The position numbers and the translations under genes are program-made. Under the pieces are notes generated by a model. It saw only the letters and a program-made list of their open reading frames with translations. It made no database searches and was not told the DNA's origin. 64,000 bases of DNA, taken from the NCBI GenBank assembly GCA_021815405.1, contig JAKAGV010000006.1:186001-250000 (forward strand), given 5' to 3'. This document shows positions 1 to 7,607 of this stretch, piece by piece. This stretch comes from Bacteroidota bacterium (GTDB lineage: Bacteria > Bacteroidota > Ignavibacteria > Ignavibacteriales > Ignavibacteriaceae). The number at the start of each line of letters is the position of its first letter. The first letter of the stretch is position 1.

Positions 1-482
1 AGCGGATGTACAAAGTTCTGATATTTATTCTGCTCGGTTAAATTTTCCATCCATTCGGACATATGGTTCCAGATTTCAATGCCGTTGAAATCATCCGTAT
101 CCCATTCAGTCCAGGGATATGGCGGATGTTCTTTCATGTGCGTTCGCGTTTCGTGAGGATGAGCTAGGAATCCGATACCGCCTGCTTCTTTAACTTTCTT
201 AACATATTCTTTTGCTGTAATTCTTGTTGAAAAGGCTTCTTCAATTCCAAATGCAAGGTAATGATTTTTATTTTCTTTGTCGTTTATCTCGCAGCCGACA
301 AGAACCAAAGTATTATTATACCAGCCTTCAAAACCTTCCTTCAGCGCACGGAGAGTATTATGGTCGGTAAGTATGATGTAATCAAGACCGGATTCATCTG
401 CGTATTTGGCAATATCCGGCACTTCTCCCGAGCCATCTGAGAAAACTGAATGCATATGTATCGCGCCAACGTATTCAAACAT
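1..482 (-). CDS. PHP-domain metal-dependent phosphoesterase, C-terminus cut by window edge
   Basis: The N-terminal 160 residues of a PHP-domain protein are visible; the gene runs off the left edge of the window. The start is the only ATG in the open frame: an in-frame TAA lies about 22 codons upstream. Metal-binding motifs of the PHP fold are in order: H9-x-H11 in AIHMHSVFSDGSG, D40-H41 in ILTDHNT, a Glu in LVGCEIND, and a later AHPHE. The family includes phosphoesterases and polymerase-associated domains; stand-alone proteins of this kind hydrolyse phosphate esters with two or three metals. The substrate cannot be told. No signal peptide is seen in the chosen frame, although the 22 codons upstream of ATG are also open and could be coding from a rare start. 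Confidence 0.8.
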   Translation of the reverse strand, partial: MFEYVGAIHMHSVFSDGSGEVPDIAKYADESGLDYIILTDHNTLRALKEGFEGWYNNTLVLVGCEINDKENKNHYLAFGIEEAFSTRITAKEYVKKVKEAGGIGFLAHPHETRTHMKEHPPYPWTEWDTDDFNGIEIWNHMSEWMENLTEQNKYQNFVHP

Positions 483-543
483 ATCTTTGCCGGATTTTTT
501 ATTTAAAGATAAGAATAAATTTCCTTCTTCGATATATGGTAAG

Positions 544-623
544 TCTTAATCGTGCTCTTAATCTTAATTATAGCCTTTTCCAGTCAAATCAGATTACGAT
601 TATGAGCAATATTACGATTAAGA
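544..623. repeat. imperfect palindrome, ATTACGATTAAGA family
   Basis: The outer arms TCTTAATCGT (544-553) and ACGATTAAGA (614-623) pair perfectly. The inner arms GCTCTTAATC (554-563) and GATTATGAGC (598-607) pair in 9 of 10 positions. The element fills most of the gap between tyrA and the PHP gene. A related element is at 12383-12440. It could act as a transcript-end hairpin or be a REP-like repeat. Confidence 0.6.
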
Positions 624-631
624 AAGATTTT

Positions 632-1729
632 CTATTTAGTAGCAAATCCAGATTTTTCGATGATACTTTTAGCCCTAACAGCAACCTCCGCATTTTCAAA
701 TGATATTCTGAAAGTACCTCCCGTGCCTTCGCGGATTTTCAGAAGCTCCATATCTTTTATGTTGATTTGATTTTCATATAAAAGAGTCGTAAGCTTGCTT
801 AAAACGCCGGGCTCATCCTTCACGTAAATAAAGACGTCAAATAAAGGATTGATAAAGCCTTTTGTATTTTTCGGAATTTCATCACGCTTTACTCTTGCCT
901 TCTTAAACAAAGCATCAAGTGAAGACGAATCATAAGTTTGCAGAAAATCTTTTATTTGAAGTAGATTTTTATTCAGCCCATCTATTGCTGTTATGATTTC
1001 CTTATAATTAAGTTTTAATACGGATTCCCAAATATCGAAGCTGCTTGATGCAATCCTTGTCATGTCGCGGAAGCCGCCTGCAGCGAAATCAAGATAGTTC
1101 AGTCCGCCGTTCTCGCTTACTGAATTCACAAGAGCAATCGATAAAAGCTGCGGCAGGTGGCTTACCCTGGCAATTACCTTATCATGAATATAGGGATCTA
1201 AAAATCTTATTCTTGCACCTAAAATTTTTATTAGACTTACAAGTTCTTCAATTTTTTCTGTATTTTTCTCGCGGTCAGAAACTATGTAAACTGAATTTTC
1301 AAACAGCAAAGGATCTGAGCTTGCATAGCCGCTGGTTTCCTTTCCTGTCATCGGATGTCCTCCGATATACGTTCCTTTACTATTCAGTTTCTTCCATTCG
1401 TCTTCAAAAGCTCCTTTTACACCGCATACGTCGGTAATGATGCAGCTTTCATTAATAATTTCACTTAAGATTTTAAAATATTGAAGAGATACTTCCGTTG
1501 GAAGGCAGAGGAAAATTATATCGGAGTCTTTAGCGTCTTCGATAACGTTTAATTTAAGATCTATTGTCCCATCGCGCAGTGCTTCGGATGACACTTCGTT
1601 CTTATCAAATCCTTTAATGAATAAATTGTTTGATTCCCGATTTGTATTGGAAGGATTATATCTTAATGCTTTTGCAATCGATCCTCCTATTAATCCAAGC
1701 CCGATTATCGAAATTACTTTTTTATCCAA
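632..1729 (-). CDS. tyrA: prephenate dehydrogenase with C-terminal ACT domain
   Basis: TyrA oxidatively decarboxylates prephenate to 4-hydroxyphenylpyruvate with NAD(P)+, the committed step to tyrosine. The 365-residue protein opens with the dinucleotide-binding signature IIGLGLIGGSIAKAL (about 8-22), followed by GGHPMTGKETSGY, where the conserved His and substrate-binding residues lie, and the helical dehydrogenase domain. A C-terminal ACT domain begins near residue 295 (FIYVKDEPGVLSKL) and probably senses tyrosine. The start is TTG at 1729-1727, directly before DKKVISIIG; no ATG is nearby and the Shine-Dalgarno sequence is weak. It lies 117 bp downstream of aroF on the same strand, so the two aromatic-pathway genes may be co-transcribed. 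Confidence 0.93.
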   Translation of the reverse strand: MDKKVISIIGLGLIGGSIAKALRYNPSNTNRESNNLFIKGFDKNEVSSEALRDGTIDLKLNVIEDAKDSDIIFLCLPTEVSLQYFKILSEIINESCIITDVCGVKGAFEDEWKKLNSKGTYIGGHPMTGKETSGYASSDPLLFENSVYIVSDREKNTEKIEELVSLIKILGARIRFLDPYIHDKVIARVSHLPQLLSIALVNSVSENGGLNYLDFAAGGFRDMTRIASSSFDIWESVLKLNYKEIITAIDGLNKNLLQIKDFLQTYDSSSLDALFKKARVKRDEIPKNTKGFINPLFDVFIYVKDEPGVLSKLTTLLYENQINIKDMELLKIREGTGGTFRISFENAEVAVRAKSIIEKSGFATK

Positions 1730-1790
1730 GTTTGATTACACTTCTATGTTTAATGATCATTGACTCTAATAATTTTGACCGGAATGAATT

Positions 1791-1829
1791 ATTGGAATAA
1801 TTTTATTGATAAGAATGCATTATTCCAAT
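1791..1829. repeat. 11-bp inverted repeat between aroF and tyrA
   Basis: ATTGGAATAAT (1791-1801) and ATTATTCCAAT (1819-1829) form a perfect 11-bp stem around a 17-nt loop. It could attenuate transcription between aroF and tyrA or be a dispersed repeat. There is no strong T-tract on the minus strand. Confidence 0.5.
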
Positions 1830-1846
1830 ACTCCATTACTCCGTAT

Positions 1847-2860
1847 TTACATCTTCCTTCCAATAACTTCCGCAATCATTTTTACCTGGGTCATCAGTTC
1901 TTCAAACTGTTCAGGCAGTAATGCCTGCGGACCGTCGGACAAAGCTTTTTCAGGATCGTTGTGAACTTCAACCATCAATCCATCGGCGCCGGCAGCAACC
2001 GCGGCTCTTGCCATCGGAAGAACTTTATCGCGCAATCCTGTTGCGTGAGAAGGATCTGCAATTACAGGCAAATGGCTTCGCTTATGAACAACCGGGATTG
2101 CGGAAAGATCAAAAGTGTTTCTTGTGTAGGTTTCAAAAGTTCTGATTCCTCTTTCGCAAAGCATTACCTGACGGTTGCCGTTTGATAAAATATATTCTGC
2201 AGACATCAGCCAGTCTTCAACTGTTGCGGCTAATCCACGCTTGAGCATTATTGGTTTGGAAACTTTTCCCAAATCTCGAAGGAGTGAAAAGTTCTGCATG
2301 TTTCTTGCGCCGACCTGAAAAATGTCTGTATATTCTTCGATTAATTTTATCTGACTGGATTCCATCACTTCGGTAATTACCAGCATGTTATATTTATCTG
2401 CTGCCTTCCGAAGGAACTTCAATCCTTCTTCTCCTAATCCTTGAAATGAATAAGGTGAAGTCCGCGGCTTGAAAGCACCACCTCTTAAAATTTTTGCACC
2501 GGATTTAGATACGATCTCTGCAACAGTAAAAATCTGATCTTCACTTTCCACAGAGCATGGACCAGCCATCATCATTACTTCATTACCGCCGATAGCAACA
2601 TTCTTGATCTTGATTACTGTGTCCTCCTTCTGGAAAGTCCTGCTGGCAAGCTTAAACGGCTCGGTTATTCTATAAACTTCGGCAACACCATCGAGTATCT
2701 TTACTTTGCGTGTATCAAAATCCGGTTTAACTCCAATGGCACCAAGAACAATCTGCTGAACACCGGTTGACTTGTGAACTGCAAAACCAAAATCTTCAAG
2801 ATGTTTTATAACATTTTCTATTTGCTTGTCGGTTGCATTTTTATCTAAAACAACTACCAC
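1847..2860 (-). CDS. aroF: 3-deoxy-7-phosphoheptulonate synthase, type I-beta with N-terminal regulatory domain
   Basis: This enzyme condenses phosphoenolpyruvate with erythrose 4-phosphate, the first step of the shikimate pathway. The N-terminal 70 residues form the ferredoxin-like domain found in Thermotoga-type enzymes, where it confers aromatic amino-acid feedback. The (beta/alpha)8 barrel follows with AGPCSVES, RGGAFKPRTSPYSFQG, VGARNMQNF, KRGLAATVEDWL, CERGIRTFE and IADPSHATG, all hallmarks of the AroH-like/KDO8P synthase superfamily. The start is GTG (2860-2858), preceded by AGGAG with 5-6 nt spacing. The sequence MVVVLDKNATDKQI matches how this family begins. It is upstream of tyrA and 17 bp downstream of the DUF1684 gene. 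Confidence 0.93.
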   Translation of the reverse strand: MVVVLDKNATDKQIENVIKHLEDFGFAVHKSTGVQQIVLGAIGVKPDFDTRKVKILDGVAEVYRITEPFKLASRTFQKEDTVIKIKNVAIGGNEVMMMAGPCSVESEDQIFTVAEIVSKSGAKILRGGAFKPRTSPYSFQGLGEEGLKFLRKAADKYNMLVITEVMESSQIKLIEEYTDIFQVGARNMQNFSLLRDLGKVSKPIMLKRGLAATVEDWLMSAEYILSNGNRQVMLCERGIRTFETYTRNTFDLSAIPVVHKRSHLPVIADPSHATGLRDKVLPMARAAVAAGADGLMVEVHNDPEKALSDGPQALLPEQFEELMTQVKMIAEVIGRKM

Positions 2861-2877
2861 AAAATTCTCCTAAAGTA

Positions 2878-3507
2878 TTAATGAAATTTTTTTTCGCCGG
2901 CTTTAACTGCAAAATCCAGGTGGTCATCCTTAGAAGGGATGGCGCAAGAATATCTTGCGCTGTATGCACAATACGGATTATATGCCAGATTAAAATCTAT
3001 TGTGTAAACATAATTCGTATCCGGGTTTAAATCAAAGTCAAGATAGCGCCCAACGCCGTAAGTCTCATCGCCAGTAGTTTCGTCGGTAAACCAGATGGTA
3101 TAATAGTCGGTGCCGTTATTCGATCCTTTATAAACATTCAACTTATAATCTTTATCTTTATAATTGAATTTCACATAACCGAAACGGATTGCTTTCCTAG
3201 CTTCGCCTTTTGTTCCGAAGATTGTAATCGTATCCGGTTCAGGGTTCCGGTATAGCTTGCTGTAAAAAACAAAATCCGGATTTACCGGGTAATATTTAAG
3301 TGGATGGAATTGTACGCTTTTATCTTGAACAAACGGAGACTCGGGATTGTTTTTCATAAAGTCGTTCTTTTCTTTTCTGAACTCCTCAACATCTTTAATA
3401 TATTTTTTCTGTTTCGGAGTATATTTTTTCCCGCATGAAATAAATTGGAATGAAATCGTAATTAGCAAAATTACAATCAAAACACCGGCGGCAATTCGTC
3501 TATGCAT
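2878..3507 (-). CDS. DUF1684 family lipoprotein
   Basis: A 209-residue protein. An N-terminal hydrophobic segment ends in a lipobox-like FISC (about residues 22-25), suggesting a lipoprotein anchored in the envelope. The body matches the DUF1684 pattern: VQFHPLKYYPVNPDF, a TIFGTKG segment, the conserved YGVGRYLDFDL, and the C-terminal NPYCAYSARYSCAIPS with AGEK near the end. The biochemical function of this family is not known to me. The ATG lies inside the last codons of mutS (8-nt overlap), so translation is probably coupled to mutS. The overlap says little about a repair role, because DUF1684 genes occur in many contexts. Confidence 0.82.
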   Translation of the reverse strand: MHRRIAAGVLIVILLITISFQFISCGKKYTPKQKKYIKDVEEFRKEKNDFMKNNPESPFVQDKSVQFHPLKYYPVNPDFVFYSKLYRNPEPDTITIFGTKGEARKAIRFGYVKFNYKDKDYKLNVYKGSNNGTDYYTIWFTDETTGDETYGVGRYLDFDLNPDTNYVYTIDFNLAYNPYCAYSARYSCAIPSKDDHLDFAVKAGEKKFH

Positions 3508-6109
3508 TGTCCTTAACTTTCTTCTTCAATTCCTGCAGCTTATTCAACGCTTCGAGTGGAGTCATGTTGTTAATTTCAATTCCGTCAATCTCTCCCCGCA
3601 GTTTGTCGTCTCGGATTTCAAATAAATTAATTTGATTGTCGTTCTCATGTTTCATCTTTTTCAGCTTTTCTTTTTTCTCCTCGTAAGGAGTGAGCTCCTT
3701 GCCTTCGAGGTTAGTTAGAATTTCCTTTGCACGCTTTGTTACGAACATAGGCAAGCCAGCCATTTGAGCCACCTGGATGCCGTAGCTGTGGTCAGCTCTT
3801 CCCGGATTTACTCTGTGAAGAAAGAATACTTTATCGTCATGTTCACGGACTTCTACCTTATAATTTCTTATCCGCGGGAAAAGTTCCGCCATCTCATTTA
3901 ATTCATGATAGTGAGTTGCAAAAAGAGTCTTGGCAGAAATTTCCGGATTCTCATGAAGATATTCCGTCAGTGCCCATGCAATTGAGATTCCGTCAAAAGT
4001 ACTTGTTCCCCTTCCTATTTCATCAAGCAAAATCAAGCTCTTCGATGTTGCGTTGTTCAAGATGTTTGCAGCTTCCTGCATTTCAACCAGGAAAGTACTT
4101 TCACCTGCAGAAATATTATCACTGGCGCCGACTCGAGTAAATATCCTATCGACTAATCCGATATGCGCTTTCTTTGCCGGAACAAATGAACCAATCTGCG
4201 CAAGCAAAACAATCAATCCGACCTGACGGAGATAAACCGATTTACCAGCCATGTTAGGTCCGGTAAGGATTATTATCTGATCTTCCCCATTGTCAAGCTT
4301 GCAACTATTCGGATTGAACTTTTCTCCCGGCGGCAAAATTCTTTCAACTACCGGATGTCTGCCGTCGTTAATTTCAACCGTAGTTCCTTCATCCAAATCA
4401 GGCTTTATGTAATTGTATTGCTCGGCGCATTCGGCTAATGAAACAAAGCAATCCAGCATTGCAATCAACCTGGCATTCTGCTGGATAGCTTCCGCCTCTG
4501 CAGAAACTGTCAGCCTGATTTCATTAAACAATTGAGTTTCAAGTTCGTAAATTTTTTCTTCGGCATTTAAGATTTTTTCTTCGTAAGATTTTAATTCTGG
4601 AGTCAAAAATCTTTCCGCATTTACCAAAGTCTGCTTGCGAATATAATCAGCCGGTATCTTATCTTTATTTGCATGGCTGACTTCAATATAATATCCGAAA
4701 ACTTTATTGAAATTTACCTTCAATGTAGAAATACCGGTTCTCTCTCTTTCCGTCTTCTGAAGATTTGCAATCCAATCTTTTCCATGAAGAGAAATATCAC
4801 GCAGTTCATCAAGCTCCGCGCTAAAACCGTTTCTAATAACCCCACCATCGATTATATTCAGTGAAGGGGAATCGACAATTGCAGTTTGAATTTTCTCAAC
4901 TAATCTTTCCAGCAGCTTAAGTTCTTCGGAAATCTTTGCAAGAGTTTTAACCTTTGCGCTATCAAGATGATTTTTTATTGAAGGAATTTTCTGCAGCGAA
5001 GTTTTAATTGCAACAATCTCCCGCGGGTTAGCCCTTCCGGTGCAGACTTTTGAGATAAGTCTTTCAAGGTCGCCGATTTCTTTAAGATCTTCAATTAAAT
5101 TCTTCCTTAAAGATTTATCTTTTACTAGCTCTTCAATGCTGTCCTGACGTTTTAAAATAAGATCAAGCTTCCGCAGCGGAGCCGAAATCCATTTCTTCAA
5201 AAGTCTTCCACCCATTGCCGTTTCGGTTTTATCAAGTATTGAGATTAGCGAGCCTTCGCGCCCGCCGTCCTGCATGGAAAAAGTTATCTCAAGATTACGT
5301 CTTGTCGAATAATCCAGCGCCATGTATTCCGACGGATTATAAATTGAGACTTTGTTTAAATGTGAAAGATTTTCCTTCTGCGTTTCCTGAAGGTAATTCA
5401 AAACAGCGCCGGATGCGACAATGCCGGCATACAAATTCTCAATTCCAAATCCTTTTAAGCTGACAGTTTTAAACTGCATCGTCAGCAAATCTTTTGCGTA
5501 TTCGTAATTAAAAATCCAATCGTCAAGCTTTGTTACTCTTGCGGACTGATTAACCTTGTGTATCAGCGGAATCAGTTCATCTTTATCTTTCTTCGGAATT
5601 AAAATTTCAGACGGTGAAACAGTTTCCACTTGCTGCTGTATCAAAGCAGAAGAAACTTCGTAAGTAAAAAACTCTCCGGTAGAAATATCGCAGAATGAAA
5701 TTCCCGCGGAATCATCTTTCCGTGAAATCGCCATCAAATAATTATTCTTTTTATGATCGAGAAGCTTTTCAGAGAAAGCAACCCCGGGAGTTACAACTTC
5801 AATTACTTCTCTCTTAACTATTCCTTTGGCAAACTTCGGATTTTCAATCTGCTCACAGACAGCTACGCGGTAACCCGCTCTAACAAGTTTGGGCAGATAA
5901 GAATCAAGTGCATGATGCGGAAAGCCGGCAAGCGGAACATCCTCCGCCGCGCCGTTAGCACGCTTGGTTAAAGTAATTCCCAAAACCTTTGATGCAATCT
6001 TTGCATCTTCATCAAAAGTTTCGAAAAAGTCACCCATCCGGAAAAGAAGAATAGTATCCGGATAAGATGCTTTAATCTTGTTGTATTGTGACATTAAAGG
6101 AGTTTGCAT
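3500..6109 (-). CDS. mutS: DNA mismatch repair protein MutS
   Basis: MutS recognises mismatches and small loops and, with ATP, recruits MutL. The protein is about 869 residues, normal for the family. The N-terminal mismatch-reading domain has the Phe-x-Glu motif in RMGDFFETFDEDA. The connector, core and clamp domains follow. The C-terminal ATPase has Walker A GPNMAGKSVYLRQ, an ABC-type signature around GASDNISAGESTFLVEM, and Walker B LILLDEIGRGTSTFDG. I place the start at ATG 6109, giving MQTPLMSQYNKIKASYP, the usual family beginning; a GTG sits one codon upstream. No mutL is seen in the window. uvrA, another repair gene, is 1.5 kb away but not in the same unit. Confidence 0.96.
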   Translation of the reverse strand: MQTPLMSQYNKIKASYPDTILLFRMGDFFETFDEDAKIASKVLGITLTKRANGAAEDVPLAGFPHHALDSYLPKLVRAGYRVAVCEQIENPKFAKGIVKREVIEVVTPGVAFSEKLLDHKKNNYLMAISRKDDSAGISFCDISTGEFFTYEVSSALIQQQVETVSPSEILIPKKDKDELIPLIHKVNQSARVTKLDDWIFNYEYAKDLLTMQFKTVSLKGFGIENLYAGIVASGAVLNYLQETQKENLSHLNKVSIYNPSEYMALDYSTRRNLEITFSMQDGGREGSLISILDKTETAMGGRLLKKWISAPLRKLDLILKRQDSIEELVKDKSLRKNLIEDLKEIGDLERLISKVCTGRANPREIVAIKTSLQKIPSIKNHLDSAKVKTLAKISEELKLLERLVEKIQTAIVDSPSLNIIDGGVIRNGFSAELDELRDISLHGKDWIANLQKTERERTGISTLKVNFNKVFGYYIEVSHANKDKIPADYIRKQTLVNAERFLTPELKSYEEKILNAEEKIYELETQLFNEIRLTVSAEAEAIQQNARLIAMLDCFVSLAECAEQYNYIKPDLDEGTTVEINDGRHPVVERILPPGEKFNPNSCKLDNGEDQIIILTGPNMAGKSVYLRQVGLIVLLAQIGSFVPAKKAHIGLVDRIFTRVGASDNISAGESTFLVEMQEAANILNNATSKSLILLDEIGRGTSTFDGISIAWALTEYLHENPEISAKTLFATHYHELNEMAELFPRIRNYKVEVREHDDKVFFLHRVNPGRADHSYGIQVAQMAGLPMFVTKRAKEILTNLEGKELTPYEEKKEKLKKMKHENDNQINLFEIRDDKLRGEIDGIEINNMTPLEALNKLQELKKKVKDNA

Positions 6110-6249
6110 CACGCTTTCAATTTTAGAGAATTAAAAATAAATCAATGAGGAAAGAATATCAATTAATATTCCGGTGTGAGATAAATATTGTTTTTGTTAT
6201 TCCGAATTTGCTTCGGTACCCCATTTTCGTATTGTTTTAGATGTTATCG

Positions 6250-6261
6250 CGAAAGCTTTCG
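6250..6261. promoter_or_regulatory. perfect palindrome CGAAAGCTTTCG, possible operator
   Basis: A 12-bp perfect palindrome in the gap between divergent mutS and the small-ORF/lacI unit, about 130 bp before the small ORF. LacI-family operators are palindromes of this size, often with a central CG or similar step, so autoregulation is possible. The core GAAAGC...GGGA also resembles the dispersed GAAAGCGGGA repeat family, so it may only be a repeat fragment. Confidence 0.25.
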
Positions 6262-6391
6262 GGAAAGCATTACATATTAATGCCCTTACGTAACTTCAGC
6301 AATTAATTTTAATTTGAGCGGCATGAACAGCTATCCGGACTTATTCGGAAATAAGAAGATTATGATTATATTACATATAGGAGAAAAAGAG

Positions 6392-6535
6392 ATGTATAGA
6401 AAATACAATTACAGGTATTCAGTTCTTATAATCGTATTCGGAACATTAATGCGTGAAGGTTTAATAAATGAAAATAACCTTGAAGGCTTATCAGAAGATA
6501 AAATGAAAGTAATAAGGGGATTTTCAAATCAATAA
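6392..6535 (+). CDS. 47-residue small protein coupled to a LacI regulator
   Basis: The ATG at 6392 is preceded by AGGAGA (6379-6384) with 7-nt spacing, a much better site than the upstream in-frame ATG at 6314. The product is a short N-terminal basic segment (MYRKYNYRY), a hydrophobic stretch SVLIIVFGTLM, then LINENNLEGLSEDKMKVIRGF, which looks like a small helical tail. The gene ends 23 bp before the LacI-family start, and that gap holds the regulator's own Shine-Dalgarno, so the two are probably one transcript. I do not recognise a family. It could be a leader peptide, a small regulator partner or a membrane-associated peptide. Confidence 0.6.
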   Translation: MYRKYNYRYSVLIIVFGTLMREGLINENNLEGLSEDKMKVIRGFSNQ

Positions 6536-6558
6536 TAAAATGAAGGAGGGAATAAATC

Positions 6559-7581
6559 ATGGCGGTTACTATTAAAGACGTAGCAAGGGAGGCTAATGTT
6601 TCTATTGCAACTGTATCGTTAGTTATTCACAACCATAGGCGAATATCCAATGCAACAAAAAATAAAGTACGCGATATAATTGAGAGGCTAAACTATACGC
6701 CGTCGCGCTCTGCAAGAGGGCTAGTCTCCAATAAAACCGGTAATATCGGATTTATAATTACCAATGACCACTTCTTAAGAAACGAACCTTTTTACACACA
6801 GATATTCATAGGCACAGAAATAGAATCAAAGGAAAATGATTTTTATGTTTTGCTTAGTATAATTGAATCGGACTTTAAAGAAAGGGACGCATTACCAAGA
6901 TTCATTTTAGACCGGAATGTAGATGGTGTTATTGTGGCGGGCAAAGTGCCGGAGCCTTTAACTGAAAAGCTGTTAGCGTTAAAAATACCTGTTGTATATA
7001 TAGATTACATTCCTAAGTATTCAAAATTTTCCACGATTACTGTCGACAATGTAAAAGGCGGATATTTAGCTGTCAACCATTTAATTGAACTTGGACATAA
7101 AAGAATTGCCTTCGTCGGCGGCGATATTGAACACCCAAGCATAAGAGACAGGCTCAAAGGCTACGCACAGGCTTTGGAAAAAGCAGGACTCAAAATTGAT
7201 AATGCATTAATTGAAACATCGGAAGAATATCCTGCGAGGGCTAATGGATATAATGCCGCTAAAAAATTATTTTCAGTAAATAATGGGAACATAACAGCAG
7301 TCTTCACATGTAACGATGCAATGGCTCTAGGCGTAATACAATATCTAAGAGATAATAATAGAAGAGTTCCTGATGATATATCAGTAATCGGTTTCGATGA
7401 TATTTTAACTGAGAGAACTAACGATATACAATTAAGTACTGTAAACGTTCCAAAGATGGAAATCGGAATCGAAGCAATGAGATTAATTTCAGCTCTGATT
7501 AAAGATGAAAAGCTTTTGTCTAAAAAAATTATATTGCCGGTTGAACTGGTTGAAAGGCAGTCGACAAAAAAGCTTTTGTAA
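6559..7581 (+). CDS. LacI-family transcriptional regulator
   Basis: A 340-residue DNA-binding regulator. The N-terminal helix-turn-helix is classical: TIKDVAREANVSIATVSLVI (about 3-22), with the hinge near NYTPSRSARGL. A periplasmic-binding-protein-like sugar-binding domain follows (NIGFIITND, GVIVAGKVPE, HKRIAFVGGD, AVFTCNDAMALG, VIGFDDI). Such regulators usually bind a sugar or nucleoside and control carbohydrate genes. No sugar transport or catabolic operon is adjacent, so the regulon lies elsewhere and the effector is unknown. The start ATG has AAGGAGG 9 nt upstream. It converges with uvrA. Confidence 0.93.
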   Translation: MAVTIKDVAREANVSIATVSLVIHNHRRISNATKNKVRDIIERLNYTPSRSARGLVSNKTGNIGFIITNDHFLRNEPFYTQIFIGTEIESKENDFYVLLSIIESDFKERDALPRFILDRNVDGVIVAGKVPEPLTEKLLALKIPVVYIDYIPKYSKFSTITVDNVKGGYLAVNHLIELGHKRIAFVGGDIEHPSIRDRLKGYAQALEKAGLKIDNALIETSEEYPARANGYNAAKKLFSVNNGNITAVFTCNDAMALGVIQYLRDNNRRVPDDISVIGFDDILTERTNDIQLSTVNVPKMEIGIEAMRLISALIKDEKLLSKKIILPVELVERQSTKKLL

Positions 7582-7607
7582 AATCATATTAACTTTAATC
7601 TTCTAAA

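Noticed and set aside
6314-6391. An upstream ATG (6314) for the small gene before lacI
   Set aside because: It lacks a ribosome site, while ATG 6392 has AGGAGA at the right distance.
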